From contig NZ_WAJT01000002.1 of NCBI RefSeq assembly GCF_009650605.1, forward strand, positions 930,001 through 994,000: a DNA stretch of 64,000 nucleotides, written 5' to 3'. This DNA is from Labrenzia sp. CE80 (GTDB lineage: Bacteria; Pseudomonadota; Alphaproteobacteria; Rhizobiales; Stappiaceae). This document shows positions 8,377-17,182 of the stretch, one piece after another (within the stretch, counting starts at the first letter, position 1; every line of letters starts with the position of its first letter). A program made the translations under genes and the position numbers. The notes beneath the pieces were generated by a model. It did not search any database. It was not told the origin of the DNA and saw nothing but the letters and a program-made list of their open reading frames with translations.

Positions 8377-8799
8377 TCAGCGGCCGTAGCGGCTCGTGAC
8401 ATCGCTGATCAGCGTCTGTCCCTCGGCAACATATTGTTCCATTGCGATACGCGCGGACGCAGTGCAATTACGATAAGCTGAAGAAAAACCACGGTATCCC
8501 TGGTTGAAGCGCTCGATAAAACGACGCTGCCGATTGCCGTCCTGGGTCTCTGAAGTGAGAAAGGCTTCCATCTGCTCGCGCCAGCTCGGCTGATCATCGT
8601 GCCCGCACAAGGGGCGAAGGAAATGAAGCGCGCCGAGTACTTCCGAAAGGCGCATGAGATCGGCTTCATAGGGCGGTGCATTGTCTGCTGACTGTGCTTT
8701 GGCGCCAAGTGGTGTGCCAAGCACCGACAGTGCCAAGAGAGACGCTGCAAACACATTGCCCAAAGGCTTTTCAAACAGGAAGCTCATAGGGCGGATCAT
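8377..8799 (-). CDS. TIGR02301-family exported protein
   Basis: 140 aa from ATG 8799 (ATG 8787 is equally likely). A signal-like segment ('VFAASLLALSVLGTPLGAKA') precedes a mature domain with 'LSEVLGALHFLRPLCG', 'WREQMEAFL', 'RFIERFNQGYRGF' and 'YRNCTASARIA', the pattern of TIGR02301, a family confined to alphaproteobacteria and of unknown function. The two cysteines (PLCG, RNCT) could form a disulphide in the periplasm. It follows the Nudix gene closely on the same strand. Confidence 0.75.
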   Translation of the reverse strand: MIRPMSFLFEKPLGNVFAASLLALSVLGTPLGAKAQSADNAPPYEADLMRLSEVLGALHFLRPLCGHDDQPSWREQMEAFLTSETQDGNRQRRFIERFNQGYRGFSSAYRNCTASARIAMEQYVAEGQTLISDVTSRYGR

Positions 8800-8857
8800 G
8801 CGCAGGCCACTGGGTGTTCGCAAGGGCCAGAGAGCGGCAATCGGGGGAAATCCGGTG

Positions 8858-9289
8858 TCAGCGTCGATCAAGAAGACGCTGAACCCGCTCCGGGGTGCCC
8901 GGGGTCGTCAAAAGGTCTTGGAGAGCCGCGCAGTCGAGCCACCTTGCGTCCATGGCGTCGTCTCCCGCAAGCACGTCGCCTGACACGTATTGCCCGCAAA
9001 AGACCGCCAGCACAAAATGGCTGCGCACCAGGCCGTCTTCATCGCGTTCTATGCTGTCAAAGGTCTCGCGCGGCACGTCGATGTCGGCAAGGACACCTGT
9101 CTCCTCGCGAAGTTCGCGCTCCGCGGCCTCTTTTAAAGGCTCACCGACGTCAACCAATCCGCCCGGCAGGCTCCAGTGTTCTGGGTAGGGCGGTTTGCTG
9201 CGTTTGATCAGCAGCACATCATCGCCCCTGTAGCAAAGGACGCTGACACCCAGCAGCGGGATCGGAGGATAAAGGCGCGGGATCTGCAT
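8858..9289 (-). CDS. Nudix hydrolase
   Basis: 143 aa from ATG 9289 (a GTG at 9304 would add five residues). The complete Nudix box G-x5-E-x7-REUxEExGU is visible starting at 'GGLVDVGEPLKEAAERELRE' and continuing into ETGVL. These enzymes cleave nucleoside diphosphates linked to other groups. The N-terminal 'PIPLLGVSVLCYRGDDVLLI' resembles the ADP-ribose / NUDT-type subfamily, so ADP-ribose or an NADH-type dinucleotide is possible. It is probably cotranscribed with the downstream TIGR02301 gene. Confidence 0.88.
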   Translation of the reverse strand: MQIPRLYPPIPLLGVSVLCYRGDDVLLIKRSKPPYPEHWSLPGGLVDVGEPLKEAAERELREETGVLADIDVPRETFDSIERDEDGLVRSHFVLAVFCGQYVSGDVLAGDDAMDARWLDCAALQDLLTTPGTPERVQRLLDRR

Positions 9290-9370
9290 CCCGTTTTGTC
9301 TCACAGAGACAGCGCAGATCCAAGAGGCTGTAGGTCATTGGAGGCGTCGCTGCTAATCCGGAGAAACGTT

Positions 9371-9883
9371 CTAAGCGAACATTGCATCGATTTCGGCCTG
9401 GGCCTCATCGCCTTCGAGTTGGATCGCTTCACCTTCCACATGGCCATGGATCACGCCACTGGCCACTGAAATCAGGGGCTTGATGCTGTTGGTCGCAAGG
9501 GCAGCGATCTGATCGGCCATCAAGGACGGATCCGGTGTCTTGCGCAGCATGTCCTGGGCTTCGGTCACGGCCGCATCAATCTGAGCAACCCGCTGCTCCA
9601 GGTGGGTGCGCAGGTTCACAGGGGCTGCGTGGAAGGCAAGGATCGCGAGTTGCTTGTCGGAGAACGTCGAATTTTCGAAATGGGCCTCATAATCGAGCGG
9701 TGCCCATTCAAGAACGTCCTCGGCGCAGTCCGGCATTGCGGGCAGCATCTCGAGCAGCATGACCACCTCGTTGAAGTGATTGAGATAGTCTGTCGCCAAT
9801 CCGGTCTTCGGATTGATATTTGCCTGTTCCAGCTTATCGGCGGCGAGCGGCCCGACGCCTAGAACTGGATCATCGCATTGCAT
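9371..9883 (-). CDS. conserved hypothetical protein (Rhizobiales type)
   Basis: 170 aa, soluble, acidic. Motifs 'INPKTGLATDYLNHFNEVV' and 'PMLLEMLPAMPDC'-like text in the first third are the sort conserved across Rhizobiales, with long helices in the second half. No domain I can name; no signal or membrane segment. It is divergent from the SRAP gene, 84 bases apart. Treat as a real gene of unknown function. Confidence 0.7.
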   Translation of the reverse strand: MQCDDPVLGVGPLAADKLEQANINPKTGLATDYLNHFNEVVMLLEMLPAMPDCAEDVLEWAPLDYEAHFENSTFSDKQLAILAFHAAPVNLRTHLEQRVAQIDAAVTEAQDMLRKTPDPSLMADQIAALATNSIKPLISVASGVIHGHVEGEAIQLEGDEAQAEIDAMFA

Positions 9884-9967
9884 GCCGTTCCCCCAACGCG
9901 TTTGAATTCTTTGCTAAGCTAGCGGCTCTTCGTTGCCAATTGCCTAACTTCATGCCAAAGACATTTC

Positions 9968-10708
9968 ATGTGCGGCCGGTTCACCTTGACAGCGACTCCG
10001 AATGACGTTCGGGCCTTGTTTGATTACATTGAACAGCCGAATTTTCCGCCTCGCTTCAACATCGCGCCGACCCAGCCTGTGGCAACTGTTCGCCAGGAAC
10101 ATGGTGGCCGCCACTTTGCCCTTGTGCGGTGGGGCTTGATCCCGCCATGGGTCAAGGATCCCGCGAGTTTTACATTGCTAATCAATGCAAGGTCGGAAAC
10201 TGCGGAGCATAAGCCATCCTTCCGCGGAGCCATGCGCCATCACCGCTGTCTCTTTCCTGTTTCCGGCTTTTTTGAGTGGCGCCGAACCGCCGAAGGAAAG
10301 CAACCTTATTTCATTCGACCTGCCGATGGTGGACTGATGGCTTTCGCAGGGCTATGGGAAATTTGGTCGGATCCGGACGGCGGCGATATCGATACGGGCG
10401 CGATTTTGACGACAGATGCGAATCAGTCTGTCCGTCGCATTCATCACCGGATGCCCGCCATTCTTATGCCGGAAGATTTCGACACTTGGCTGGACACGGG
10501 AAACGTCATGGCCCGGGACGCGAGCCAGCTCTTGAGGCCAGCTCCGGAGGACTATCTGGTCGCTGATCCGGTTTCCACCCGTGTGAATTCGGTCGCCAAC
10601 GACGATGCGTCCCTGCTTGAAGTCGTAACCCTGGATCCGGGCGAAGCAGCCGGGCAAAAAAGAAAAGCCGCCAAAGACGCTGCGAAGGACCAGCTAGACC
10701 TGTTCTGA
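9968..10708 (+). CDS. yedK: SOS-response-associated peptidase (SRAP, YedK/HMCES family)
   Basis: 246 aa. It begins MCGRF, so Cys2 becomes the N-terminal nucleophile that forms a thiazolidine crosslink with abasic sites in single-stranded DNA. Other family hallmarks are present: 'FNIAPTQ', 'RWGLIPPW', 'NARSETA' (Asn/Arg/Glu near residue 75), 'FFEW' (Glu near 105) and the histidine of 'RIHHRMP'. The role is shielding abasic sites at replication forks. It is monocistronic, with no obvious LexA box just upstream. Confidence 0.93.
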   Translation: MCGRFTLTATPNDVRALFDYIEQPNFPPRFNIAPTQPVATVRQEHGGRHFALVRWGLIPPWVKDPASFTLLINARSETAEHKPSFRGAMRHHRCLFPVSGFFEWRRTAEGKQPYFIRPADGGLMAFAGLWEIWSDPDGGDIDTGAILTTDANQSVRRIHHRMPAILMPEDFDTWLDTGNVMARDASQLLRPAPEDYLVADPVSTRVNSVANDDASLLEVVTLDPGEAAGQKRKAAKDAAKDQLDLF

Positions 10709-10834
10709 GCGCCAAGAGGCTGAGCAACGTCTAGTCTGAGAGATCCGCCTTCGTTAAGACGGGCGCCCGAGAGGCCCTGGCCGCACCGAATGCTGCGTAC
10801 CTGCGCATAAAACCATAAGAACTGGAACCGCGAC

Positions 10835-11665
10835 ATGAGCGAAATCGATGATGATGCCCTCGCCGAGGCCTACAACAAGGGGCTCGAGCTGGAAAAGGCT
10901 GGCGATCATGATCAGGCAGCGGTTCACTATCGACAGGCGCTTAGTCTTGATCCGTCGGATCCAGGCGGTGTTTCCATCCGCCTCGCAGCGATGGGGCACG
11001 AAAAGTCTCCCGAGAAAATGCCGGACGCCTATGTGGCGACACTGTTTGATCAACATGCAGATGTCTTCGACGACATATTGGTTGATCAGCTGGGCTACTG
11101 CGTACCGCTCTTGCTGCGGGATCTTGTCCGCAAACTTGGCATTGGCCCTTTCGATGGCCTCTTGGATCTGGGGTGCGGCACCGGACTGACGGGCATTGCT
11201 TTCGCCGATTGCGCCAAACATCAGACAGGGGTCGACCTCTCGGAACGGATTGTGGAACTGGCCTATGACCGGGAGGTCTATGATGACCTTTACGTCGGTG
11301 AGGCGGTCGAGTTTCTACAAGAGTTCGAGGACGAAGACGGAAGCCGCCCGCGTTGGGATCTGATCGCCGCAACGGATGTCTTTCCCTATTTGGGCGCGAT
11401 CGAACCCATCTTGGCCGGGGCCGCTGATCGGCTTGAAGCCAAGGGCTACTTTGCCTTTTCAACCGAGACGTTGCCTGAAAGCATTCTGGCTGACAGGGAC
11501 TACATGGTCGGTGCAAAACAGCGTTTTGCCCAAGGCGAGGGCTACTTGCGCCGCGGTCTTGAGGCTCATGGTTTCAAGGTATTGGCCATGGATCCGATTA
11601 CCGTGCGTCTTGAAGACGGAGAGCCGGTTCCCGGGCACTTGGTTGTCGCGCAGCGAACGAATTGA
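10835..11665 (+). CDS. TPR-containing class I SAM methyltransferase
   Basis: 276 aa. Residues 8-40 form one TPR-like helical pair ('YNKGLELEKAGDHDQAAVHY', then RQALSLDP). From about residue 105 a methyltransferase fold starts with motif I 'LLDLGCGTGLTG', acidic 'GVDLSERIVELA' and 'DLIAATDVFPYLG' for motif IV. This TPR + methyltransferase layout is common in alphaproteobacteria; the substrate is unknown. It is isolated between the SRAP and barrel genes. Confidence 0.82.
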   Translation: MSEIDDDALAEAYNKGLELEKAGDHDQAAVHYRQALSLDPSDPGGVSIRLAAMGHEKSPEKMPDAYVATLFDQHADVFDDILVDQLGYCVPLLLRDLVRKLGIGPFDGLLDLGCGTGLTGIAFADCAKHQTGVDLSERIVELAYDREVYDDLYVGEAVEFLQEFEDEDGSRPRWDLIAATDVFPYLGAIEPILAGAADRLEAKGYFAFSTETLPESILADRDYMVGAKQRFAQGEGYLRRGLEAHGFKVLAMDPITVRLEDGEPVPGHLVVAQRTN

Positions 11666-11826
11666 AATAGGGCAAATCCGCAGGCGCTTTTGGATGCGCG
11701 CGAACCATTGAAAACGAACGATTTACTTTGACGTGAGACCTTTGTGCGGTCGAAATTGTTAGCATGAATGTCGTTTGGGCTAGCAATCTGACCAAGAGTA
11801 CATCGGTTGAGGATAGTATTGATACA

Positions 11827-12492
11827 ATGCCGAGATGGTGCTGCCGCTGGGCGACAGCTATTATTTTCTTTTCATTTTCAATGGCATTTGCCGCTCAAGG
11901 GGCAGACCGTGGCGAACAATCATCCGCCGCCGGCGAGACCTTTTTGCTAGAGAATTCATTACCGTCGAATTCGATCGGGCGTGAGCGTTTGTGGAACGTG
12001 ATGCTGTTTGGCGGTCCGCTAAGTTCCGGATCTTTGGAAGAGGTCCTCCTGTTCAAGGCAGGCTATGAAGACGCAGGGTTCGTGGGCCTCGCATTTGGGC
12101 GGGAGGTTTATTCCAACGATTGGTTTTCGATCGAATTCGAAGGCGGCGTTGGGCAGCTATTTGGGGACAGCGATGGCACGCAGGTCTGGGGTGCAGGCTA
12201 TGCCCGTTGGCACAGATTTCCCTGGAACGATACGATTCGGACGACGGTTGCCGCGAGTATCGGGCTAAACTATTCCTTCCGCGACATTGAATTCGAACGT
12301 CTGTCTGCGGCGCCGGACGATGCCCGTAAGTTGCTGCATTACTTTTCGCCGGAAGTGACTTTTGCACTGCCGCAATATGCACATACAGAGTTGGTCGTTC
12401 GCATTCACCACCGGTCCAGCGTCTACGGTCTGTTCGATTGCCGGAATTGTGGCTCGAACACGCCGACGATCGGCTTGCGGCATAGATTTTGA
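11827..12492 (+). CDS. outer-membrane beta-barrel, PagL-like (lipid A 3-O-deacylase family?)
   Basis: 221 aa from ATG 11827, chosen because it places the signal peptide (MPRWCCRWATAIIFFSFSMA) at the N-terminus; ATG 11764 would add 21 residues. The mature part alternates polar and hydrophobic residues as in an eight-strand barrel and ends in 'TIGLRHRF' with a terminal Phe. 'RIHHRSSVYGLF' resembles the catalytic His-x-Ser region of PagL, which removes the 3-O acyl chain of lipid A. The barrel is well supported; the enzyme assignment is an inference from one motif. Confidence 0.6.
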   Translation: MPRWCCRWATAIIFFSFSMAFAAQGADRGEQSSAAGETFLLENSLPSNSIGRERLWNVMLFGGPLSSGSLEEVLLFKAGYEDAGFVGLAFGREVYSNDWFSIEFEGGVGQLFGDSDGTQVWGAGYARWHRFPWNDTIRTTVAASIGLNYSFRDIEFERLSAAPDDARKLLHYFSPEVTFALPQYAHTELVVRIHHRSSVYGLFDCRNCGSNTPTIGLRHRF

Positions 12493-12503
12493 TTGTCCAG
12501 TTG

Positions 12504-12534
12504 AAAAGGGCGGAGATCAGGAATCCCCGCCCTT
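12504..12534 (-). terminator. terminator downstream of dnaA
   Basis: AAGGGCGG (12506-12513) pairs with CCGCCCTT (12527-12534). Read on the minus strand the stem is followed by TTTTC, so it suits the dnaA transcript; it may also act on the barrel gene from the other side. Confidence 0.6.
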
Positions 12535-12574
12535 GCCGTCGCCGACTCTGGCCTCTGCCGGCAACTTGCCGCGT

Positions 12575-14026
12575 TTAGCTGTGCGCGAGCCGCTTGAGCA
12601 GCGCCAGTTCCTGTCCCAAACTCGTATCGGTCTGTGATTGCGCCTCGATTTTACGAACTGCATGAAGAACCGTTGTGTGATCACGGCCTCCGAAGCGCTT
12701 GCCGATCTCGGGCAGGGAACGCGGCGTCAACACCTTCGACAGATACATTGCGATCTGTCTCGGGCGGACCAGATTGCGGGACCGGCAAGCGGACAGGAGC
12801 TCAGCCTTGCTGACACTGTAGTGTTTGCACACCACCTGCTGAATCTCCTCGATCTTGATGTTGCGTTTCTCACCCGAACGGACCAGATCGCTGAGGATCT
12901 TGTCGGCGAGATAGGGCGTGATTGCCTGTGAGGTCAGCTGGTGGTGGGCATAAAGCCGGTTGATTGCACCTTCCAGGTCTCTGCCGCAGGCTGTGACATG
13001 GCAGGCGACGTAATCGAGCACCTCCTTCGGGATGTCGAATGTCGGCAGAAGCTTCTTGGCGGCAGCCAGCCGTCTGGTCAGAATACCGCGGCGCAGGGCG
13101 AAGTCCGGAGGCTGCAGACCGACCACAAGTCCATCACAGAGCCGGTCACGAAGCCCGCTCTCGACCGTCTCCAGTTGCAACGGCGGCCGGTCGGCGGCCA
13201 CGATGACATGTTTGACCGGTTGCATGAGCGACAGAAGTGTATCGCTGAAGTCCGCCTGGGCCTGTTTGCCATGGAGGAACTGCATGTCATCGACCAGCAA
13301 AACGTCGATTGACGCAAGGATCCGTTTCAGCGCCTGGAACGATCGGGACTTCAACGCCGGGACGAGATGGTACATGAAGTACTCGGCGGTCAGATAGCAG
13401 ACATTCTGTCCGCGGGACCTTGCCTCCGTCGCAACGGCATGGAGGAGGTGGGTCTTGCCGAACCCGACCGCGCCATGAAGGTACAGCAGATCGAGGGCTT
13501 CGTTCTGACCACCCGCGATTTTACGGGCTGCCTCGAAGGCAAGCCCATTGGAATCTCCTTCGACAAAGGACTCGAAGGAGTTTCGTGGATTGGTCGGCGC
13601 ACCTTTCAGGAATTCAATCAGAGTTTCCTCGTCGGCGTCGCCGAGGGCGATGGGCACCTGCGGATAGCGAATGGCATCTGGCAAGCCCGGGTGGGCATAG
13701 CCGGCACGGGCCGGTGATGCATTGGTAGGTATGAGTTTTTTGGGCTTGGCCTTACTTGGGCGAAGTGCGCTGCGAACCGTCAATTCGATGCTGTTGATGT
13801 CCCGGCACTCATGTCGCCAAAGCCCGACCAATTGCTCTTCGTAGTGGGATTGGATCCAGTGTTTCAGGAAGCGTGTCGGTACTGACAGCCGAACAATATC
13901 CCCATCGTTTTCTTCGAGAATGACGCGGCCAAACCAGTTGAAGTAAGCGTCATCTCCAAGTTCTTCTCTCAATTTCGACTTTACACGATCCCAGCGTTCC
14001 GTTCCGTTCACACTTTGAATCTGCAT
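12575..14026 (-). CDS. dnaA: chromosomal replication initiator DnaA
   Basis: 483 aa. Domain I (about 10-90) has the usual 'FNWFGRVILEE' and 'VPTRFLKHWIQSHY'. The AAA+ domain has Walker A 'GAVGFGKTHLLHA', Walker B 'VLLVDDMQFLHGK', 'VIVAADRPP' and sensor II 'GRDLEGAINRL'. Domain IV carries 'VRPRQIAMYLSKVLT' and the DnaA-box-reading signature 'GGRDHTTVLHAV'. A strong AGGAGG precedes the ATG. Oddities: the canonical 'NPxYTFDxFVVG' is 'NPRNSFESFVEG', the arginine-finger region is 'LRDRLCDGLV', and the usual rhizobial neighbour rpsT is absent. It is either the sole, somewhat diverged DnaA or a second copy. Confidence 0.9.
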   Translation of the reverse strand: MQIQSVNGTERWDRVKSKLREELGDDAYFNWFGRVILEENDGDIVRLSVPTRFLKHWIQSHYEEQLVGLWRHECRDINSIELTVRSALRPSKAKPKKLIPTNASPARAGYAHPGLPDAIRYPQVPIALGDADEETLIEFLKGAPTNPRNSFESFVEGDSNGLAFEAARKIAGGQNEALDLLYLHGAVGFGKTHLLHAVATEARSRGQNVCYLTAEYFMYHLVPALKSRSFQALKRILASIDVLLVDDMQFLHGKQAQADFSDTLLSLMQPVKHVIVAADRPPLQLETVESGLRDRLCDGLVVGLQPPDFALRRGILTRRLAAAKKLLPTFDIPKEVLDYVACHVTACGRDLEGAINRLYAHHQLTSQAITPYLADKILSDLVRSGEKRNIKIEEIQQVVCKHYSVSKAELLSACRSRNLVRPRQIAMYLSKVLTPRSLPEIGKRFGGRDHTTVLHAVRKIEAQSQTDTSLGQELALLKRLAHS

Positions 14027-14748
14027 ACTCGCCTCCTGTTAAAGGAAAGCGGCCCAACTCACCCGCTTGCTGTTTTTTAAAGGAAGGACAGGACAGTGAT
14101 GCCTTTGACTTCCCTCGGTTTTTTGCGGTTTTGATCCGCAGTCTGGGTTTTCTCGGCATCCCGACATCTTCTGGCCAGGTATGCGCTTTCACCACGTGCA
14201 CTTTGTTTCTTCTGGACTTTGGCAACCGCGACATCGCTTTTGTTGGTTTTTGTAAGCCGTTGCGCGGTAGAAAAGTCAGGAGCGAAAATTGCTTGTATTT
14301 ACACTCCAGAGGGTAATTAACCTTGTTATATTTTACGGAAGGTTCTCCTTTGCTTTGAACTTGTGATGTCAATTATTGTTATTTGTCTTTCTTGAGTATT
14401 GAACAGCTTTTTTGAAGAAATCAAAAAAAATTTAATCTCTTAGGAGAAATCAGAGCTGTTAACCAGCATTTGGCGCGTTATGTCCTGTCAAATCTACTCT
14501 GTCTCGCAGCAGACGCTTTTCCCCATCACGTCCATAAGGATGTTTTTCGGCATCAAACTGTGACGAGAATGTTCACGATTTCGGATAGGATATTGACGGA
14601 CATAAGGAATCACTTGAGCCGGCGGCCCTTGTCAGTTTTTTCAAGCCTGACAGATAGGTGGCTCTGCGACTGGCCCTCAGCTCTCGATTGGTTTCGTCAG
14701 GCCCGCTGAGAGCGCGCCCTTGGGAAATCAGTCCTTAGTATTCGCAAG
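14027..14748. other. long non-coding stretch between dnaA and the TetR gene
   Basis: About 720 bases, rich in short T and A runs between 14300 and 14450. I find no DnaA box (TTATNCACA or reverse) and no convincing gene. It holds the dnaA promoter on the minus strand. A 79-codon plus-strand frame at 14470-14709 lacks a ribosome site and protein-like composition. Confidence 0.5.
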
Positions 14749-15276
14749 TCATTTACAGGTTCGAACTCTGAGGAGTCCACTGAGCCGTTTCGCGCTTGTA
14801 ACAGCCTCTTCGCGATGAATTGGCCAGCTTTGCATGAGGCCCTCGATGATCAGGTTCAGATCCACCTGATATTGCGTTAGGCGGCAGGCCCGGGCAGCGC
14901 GCTCTGACACCTCGTCCTTGTGCCGCTCCAGCAGGGCGCGAAGCCGTACATCTCCGGGCGCTGCGGCCACAGCGGCATGAAAGAGGCACCCGTGGGACGC
15001 CTCATTCTTCATCCATGCGCCAATCCTGTCCATCAGGCAGTCGGTTGCCATCGCTTGATCCTCGGGCAGATCGTCGAAGGTGCTCGCCAGATAGCGTTGA
15101 TGCCGATGCTCAAGAGCTGCCAGCACCATGTCATCGCGTGACGGTGTGTACTTATAAAGCGTCCTGAGACTGACGCCTGCTGCTTCGCGCAGGTCCTCGA
15201 CGCTTGGCTCCGCAAAGCCGCGGAGCGCAAAGGCATGTTCAAGCCCGGAGGCGATCTTGGTCATCGTCGCGTTCAT
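14749..15276 (-). CDS. TetR-family transcriptional repressor
   Basis: 175 aa. The N-terminal helix-turn-helix reads 'FAEPSVEDLREAAGVSLRTL' and continues 'YKYTPSRDDMVLAALEH', a standard TetR DNA-binding domain. The C-terminal ligand domain includes 'HGCLFHAAVAAAPGDVRLRA', typical of the subgroup that controls oxidoreductase genes. It is divergent from the alcohol-dehydrogenase-like gene. Between them lie two copies of GTAGA-N8-TCTAC, almost certainly its operators, implying autoregulation and repression of the neighbour until an inducer (perhaps an electrophile or quinone) is bound. The inducer is unknown. Confidence 0.9.
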   Translation of the reverse strand: MNATMTKIASGLEHAFALRGFAEPSVEDLREAAGVSLRTLYKYTPSRDDMVLAALEHRHQRYLASTFDDLPEDQAMATDCLMDRIGAWMKNEASHGCLFHAAVAAAPGDVRLRALLERHKDEVSERAARACRLTQYQVDLNLIIEGLMQSWPIHREEAVTSAKRLSGLLRVRTCK

Positions 15277-15286
15277 ACTTGACCAT

Positions 15287-15304
15287 GTAGAATGATCCCT
15301 CTAC
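15287..15304. promoter_or_regulatory. TetR operator O1
   Basis: GTAGAATGATCCCTCTAC, an 18-bp site with inverted ends GTAGA / TCTAC. It begins 11 bases upstream of the TetR ATG. Its reverse complement relates to O2 at 16 of 18 positions. Confidence 0.75.
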
Positions 15305-15312
15305 CAAAGCAA

Positions 15313-15330
15313 GTAGAGTAATCATTCTAC
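15313..15330. promoter_or_regulatory. TetR operator O2
   Basis: GTAGAGTAATCATTCTAC, the second GTAGA-N8-TCTAC site, inverted relative to O1 with centres 26 bp apart. It ends 17 bases before the ATG of the oxidoreductase gene. Confidence 0.75.
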
Positions 15331-15347
15331 CAACTAAGGGGGCCGTG

Positions 15348-16421
15348 ATGGCACTTCCAGAAACGATGAAGGGCATGGTCCTGACGGGACATGGGGGGCT
15401 CGACAAATTGGTCTGGTGCGAAGACCTGCCGGTCCCCGCGCCCGTGCCTGGAGATGTCCTTGTTCGTGTAGGTGCGTCTGCCGTCAACAACACAGACGTT
15501 AACACCCGCATCGGCTGGTATTCAAAGACTGTGCGCGGCGACACGGCTGTCGCCGCAACAGACGGCTATGAGGATTCTGAGGCTCTTGAAGGTGGATGGG
15601 CTGGCGCCTTGTCCTTCCCTCGTATTCAGGGCGCAGATTGCTGCGGTGAGATTGTTGCCGTTGGTGAGGGCGTTGATCCGGGCCGTGTCGGTGAACGTGT
15701 CTTGCTGCGCCCGATGCATCATCCTGTAGGCTCGGACGATCCCAATGCACTTGCCACGATGGGCTCGGAGCGCGATGGCGCCTTCGCCGAGTACACCACG
15801 ATCGCGTCAGTCAACGCAGTCACCGTGCGCTCGGACCTGACGGATGTCGAGCTTGCTTCGTTTCCCTGCGCGTTTTCGACTGCAGAGGGCATGATCCAGC
15901 GTGCCGGACTCACTGACGAGCGCGTGCTGATAACCGGTGCTTCAGGCGGTGTTGGCTCGGCGGCCATTCAGTTGGCGAAAAGACGCGGCGCGCATGTCAC
16001 GGCCGTGACCAGCCCGGCAAAAGCTGACGATCTGCGTGCACTTGGCGCCGATATGACAGTGGATCGCGACGCGGAGCTGGCAGAAGAGGCCTATGACGTG
16101 GTCCTGGATCTCGTTGGCGGGGCACGCTGGAACGCCTTGATTGACGCCCTGCGCACTGGTGGTCGCTATGTTACATCGGGAGCAATCGCGGGACCGATTG
16201 TTGAACTGGACCTGCGCACGCTTTACCTCAAGGATCTCACCTTGATCGGCAGCACGCGTCAGCCGGTCAATGTCTTCACCGATCTGGTGAGGTATATTGA
16301 GACTGGAGAAATCAAGCCGACGGTGGCGCGAACCTTTCCCTTGAAGGAACTCCGTGCTGCGCAAGAGGACTTTCTGGCCAAGTCCTACATCGGCAAGATC
16401 GGCATCGTGATGCCGGACTAG
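15348..16421 (+). CDS. zinc-type alcohol dehydrogenase / quinone oxidoreductase (MDR family)
   Basis: 357 aa from ATG 15348 (a GTG sits just before). An N-terminal GroES-like domain ('PGDVLVRVGASAVNNTDVN') is followed by a Rossmann domain with 'VLITGASGGVGSAAIQLAKR'. The nucleotide-binding loop resembles NADPH-dependent quinone reductases and reductases of alpha,beta-unsaturated carbonyls. Structural-zinc cysteines are not evident, so a zinc-free member is likely. It is paired with a divergent TetR repressor through two operators, which suggests inducible detoxification. The substrate is unknown. Confidence 0.87.
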   Translation: MALPETMKGMVLTGHGGLDKLVWCEDLPVPAPVPGDVLVRVGASAVNNTDVNTRIGWYSKTVRGDTAVAATDGYEDSEALEGGWAGALSFPRIQGADCCGEIVAVGEGVDPGRVGERVLLRPMHHPVGSDDPNALATMGSERDGAFAEYTTIASVNAVTVRSDLTDVELASFPCAFSTAEGMIQRAGLTDERVLITGASGGVGSAAIQLAKRRGAHVTAVTSPAKADDLRALGADMTVDRDAELAEEAYDVVLDLVGGARWNALIDALRTGGRYVTSGAIAGPIVELDLRTLYLKDLTLIGSTRQPVNVFTDLVRYIETGEIKPTVARTFPLKELRAAQEDFLAKSYIGKIGIVMPD

Positions 16422-16462
16422 GCTTCGAACCACACATGGGATCGCCATCGACGGTGGTCTTT

Positions 16463-16502
16463 AAGAAGGTCCGCTTCGACGTGAGGCGGACCTTCTTTTT
16501 CG
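16463..16502 (+). terminator. strong intrinsic terminator
   Basis: Perfect 12-bp stem AAGAAGGTCCGC (16463-16474) / GCGGACCTTCTT (16486-16497), then a T run. It ends the oxidoreductase transcript and, read the other way with its A-rich flank, may serve the convergent gene ending at 16519. Confidence 0.9.
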
Positions 16503-16518
16503 CAAACCGTTTTCAGAC

Positions 16519-16962
16519 TCAGATCGCCGTCGTCAGCTGCATGTGCGGGACGCCGTCTGAGGTCTTCTCGGCGGTCTTGCCGTCGTTTCCGAGCGTCACG
16601 GTGACCCGTTGCCGGAATGCAGAAAAGCTGTCGAAGCTCACCACATCGACCGGCTCGTCGAAAACGATGGTGATGCGCGTCCGGTCGGACGGCCCCACCT
16701 TGGCGGCCGAAACGATCTCGCCCTGGAACGCCTGATGCAAATAGGTGCCCGACACCTTCTGTCCTAGAGACAGCTGTATGTTGGGCGCATTGCCCTTGGC
16801 CGCATGAAGGGTGTTCCAGTCGCGGAAGCCATATTGTCTGGCAACAAGATCAAGCGACTGGCCGTGATTGAGCGGCGCATCGGTTGCTGCCGGCAACGCG
16901 GCTCGCAAGCGTTTGGCCTGAGCTTTCAACTCGCTCAGCGGAGGGAGTGTCGATAGGGTCAT
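16519..16962 (-). CDS. small protein of the 'glyoxalase superfamily' annotation type
   Basis: 147 aa from ATG 16962. The first half has 'LPPLSELKAQAKRLRAALPA', 'HGQSLDLVARQYGFRDWNTL' and HAAKG, a helical domain found across proteobacteria, often attached to a glyoxalase/bleomycin-resistance domain. The second half is beta-rich ('GEIVSAAKVGPSDRTRITIV', 'FDEPVDVVSFDSFSAFRQRV'), ending in an unusual beta segment. Cytosolic. No function is known to me. Longer in-frame starts exist upstream but lack homologous-looking sequence. Confidence 0.7.
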   Translation of the reverse strand: MTLSTLPPLSELKAQAKRLRAALPAATDAPLNHGQSLDLVARQYGFRDWNTLHAAKGNAPNIQLSLGQKVSGTYLHQAFQGEIVSAAKVGPSDRTRITIVFDEPVDVVSFDSFSAFRQRVTVTLGNDGKTAEKTSDGVPHMQLTTAI

Positions 16963-17182
16963 GGGAACGTGCCTTTCACGTTTGTTGCAGGCGTTCCGGA
17001 TGGGGCTCGCATTGCCATCGGCCTGCATCAAAGCAAAGGCTGATTTTAATCTGGCCGCGTCGACTGCCGGCGGCACGGGAAGGTTTCACCCAAGGCATCT
17101 GCCCGCGAGCGGCCGGGACCTTCAACCCGACCGCCGAAATAGGAACCCGACAGCCTTCTGTCAAGGCTTGCGGGTTGGGTCG

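Noticed and set aside
14549..14566. TCGGCAT-CAAA-CTGTGAC resembling a Pho box
   Set aside because: First half is poor, no -10 element, and no suitable downstream gene on that strand.
14470..14709. 79-codon plus-strand frame upstream of TetR
   Set aside because: No ribosome site, unusual composition, overlaps a region without coding signs.
14027..14748. Replication origin next to dnaA
   Set aside because: No DnaA boxes found, and alphaproteobacterial origins are usually not beside dnaA.
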